Part shown: positions 63,906-64,000 of the stretch, piece after piece
How positions within the stretch are numbered: position 1 is the first letter of the stretch
Layout: each line of letters begins with the position of its first letter
Source of the DNA: Prorocentrum cordatum
Taxonomy: Eukaryota > Sar > Dinophyceae > Prorocentrales > Prorocentraceae
Direction: 5' to 3'
Length of the DNA stretch: 64,000 bases
NCBI GenBank assembly: GCA_963575745.1
Contig: CAUYUJ010018549.1
Span: 90,001 to 154,000 of the forward strand
Notes under the pieces: generated by a model
Told to the model about the DNA's origin: nothing
Databases searched by the model: none
Seen by the model: only the letters and a program-made list of their open reading frames with translations
Position numbers and translations under genes: made by a program

Positions 63906-64000
63906 AAGCTATTCATATGGAAAAGGAAGGGATGATGAGGAGGATGCTGCTGATGATGCTGATGATGACGATGACGATGATGATGATGATGTTGATGAGG

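Overview
This is a window of a dinoflagellate nuclear genome. The clearest marker is at 2131-2172, where two tandem 15-bp copies of the 3' part of the dinoflagellate spliced leader (CCATTTTGGCTCAAG) sit between two further CTCAAG stubs. This is the relict left when a trans-spliced mRNA is reverse-transcribed and put back into the chromosome. Other features fit: high GC, very long intronless retroelement ORFs, PPR repeats of the VISYSSGISAC..GEQWQ type, and several kilobases of triplet repeats. I see no rRNA, tRNA, CRISPR array, operon or bacterial-style regulation. Species cannot be named from sequence alone.

Layout. 0-3 kb: a hairpin, a (GAC)n tract, an unrecognised minus-strand coding region broken at homopolymers, and the spliced-leader relict. 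3-5.3 kb: an intact unrecognised 384-residue ORF between two ~200-bp direct repeats that each carry a strong hairpin. 6.5-13.05 kb: an apparently intact two-ORF non-LTR retrotransposon (ORF1 with a WW domain and polyproline; ORF2 with APE-type endonuclease, reverse transcriptase and CCHC). 14.5-19.95 kb: a second, intact element of R2-like organisation (RING-like finger, zinc cluster, RT, CCHC, restriction-like endonuclease), followed by a 3-kb ACC/CAG-rich satellite. 23.3-26.7 kb: a 26-repeat PPR array with two 1-nt deletions and higher-order 432/642-bp units. 27.4-28.2 kb: a decayed coding region. 29-32.35 kb, minus strand: a 5'-truncated relative of the R2-like element, again followed by a CAG/ACC-rich tail. 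34.1-35.5 kb, minus strand: a decayed LINE interrupted by a 192-bp terminal-inverted-repeat element with a perfect 8-bp target duplication. 35.9-36.7 kb, minus strand: a degenerate PPR gene. 37.4 kb: a second copy of the TIR element.

38-52 kb is almost entirely microsatellite and minisatellite. The plus strand is purine-rich (GAG/GAT) at 40.5-47.0 kb and pyrimidine-rich (CCT) at 47.2-50.6 kb. 52.9-59.4 kb: a third non-LTR element, with ORF1 (RanBP2-type finger, coiled coil) and ORF2 (endonuclease, RT, zinc knuckle, RNase H, Cys-rich tail); ORF2 carries frameshifts and one in-frame TAG. 60.4-61.2 kb: paired 27-bp hairpin repeats. 61.3-63.9 kb: a ~1.03-kb duplication, each copy holding an 83-bp-period tandem array.

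Taken together this is accessory, transposon-dense DNA. The only non-transposon proteins with coding support are the 384-residue ORF, the two PPR loci and two decayed unknown coding regions. Several breaks lie at homopolymers (C10 at 1521, C6 at 1268, G11 at 57168), so some may be assembly errors rather than real decay.
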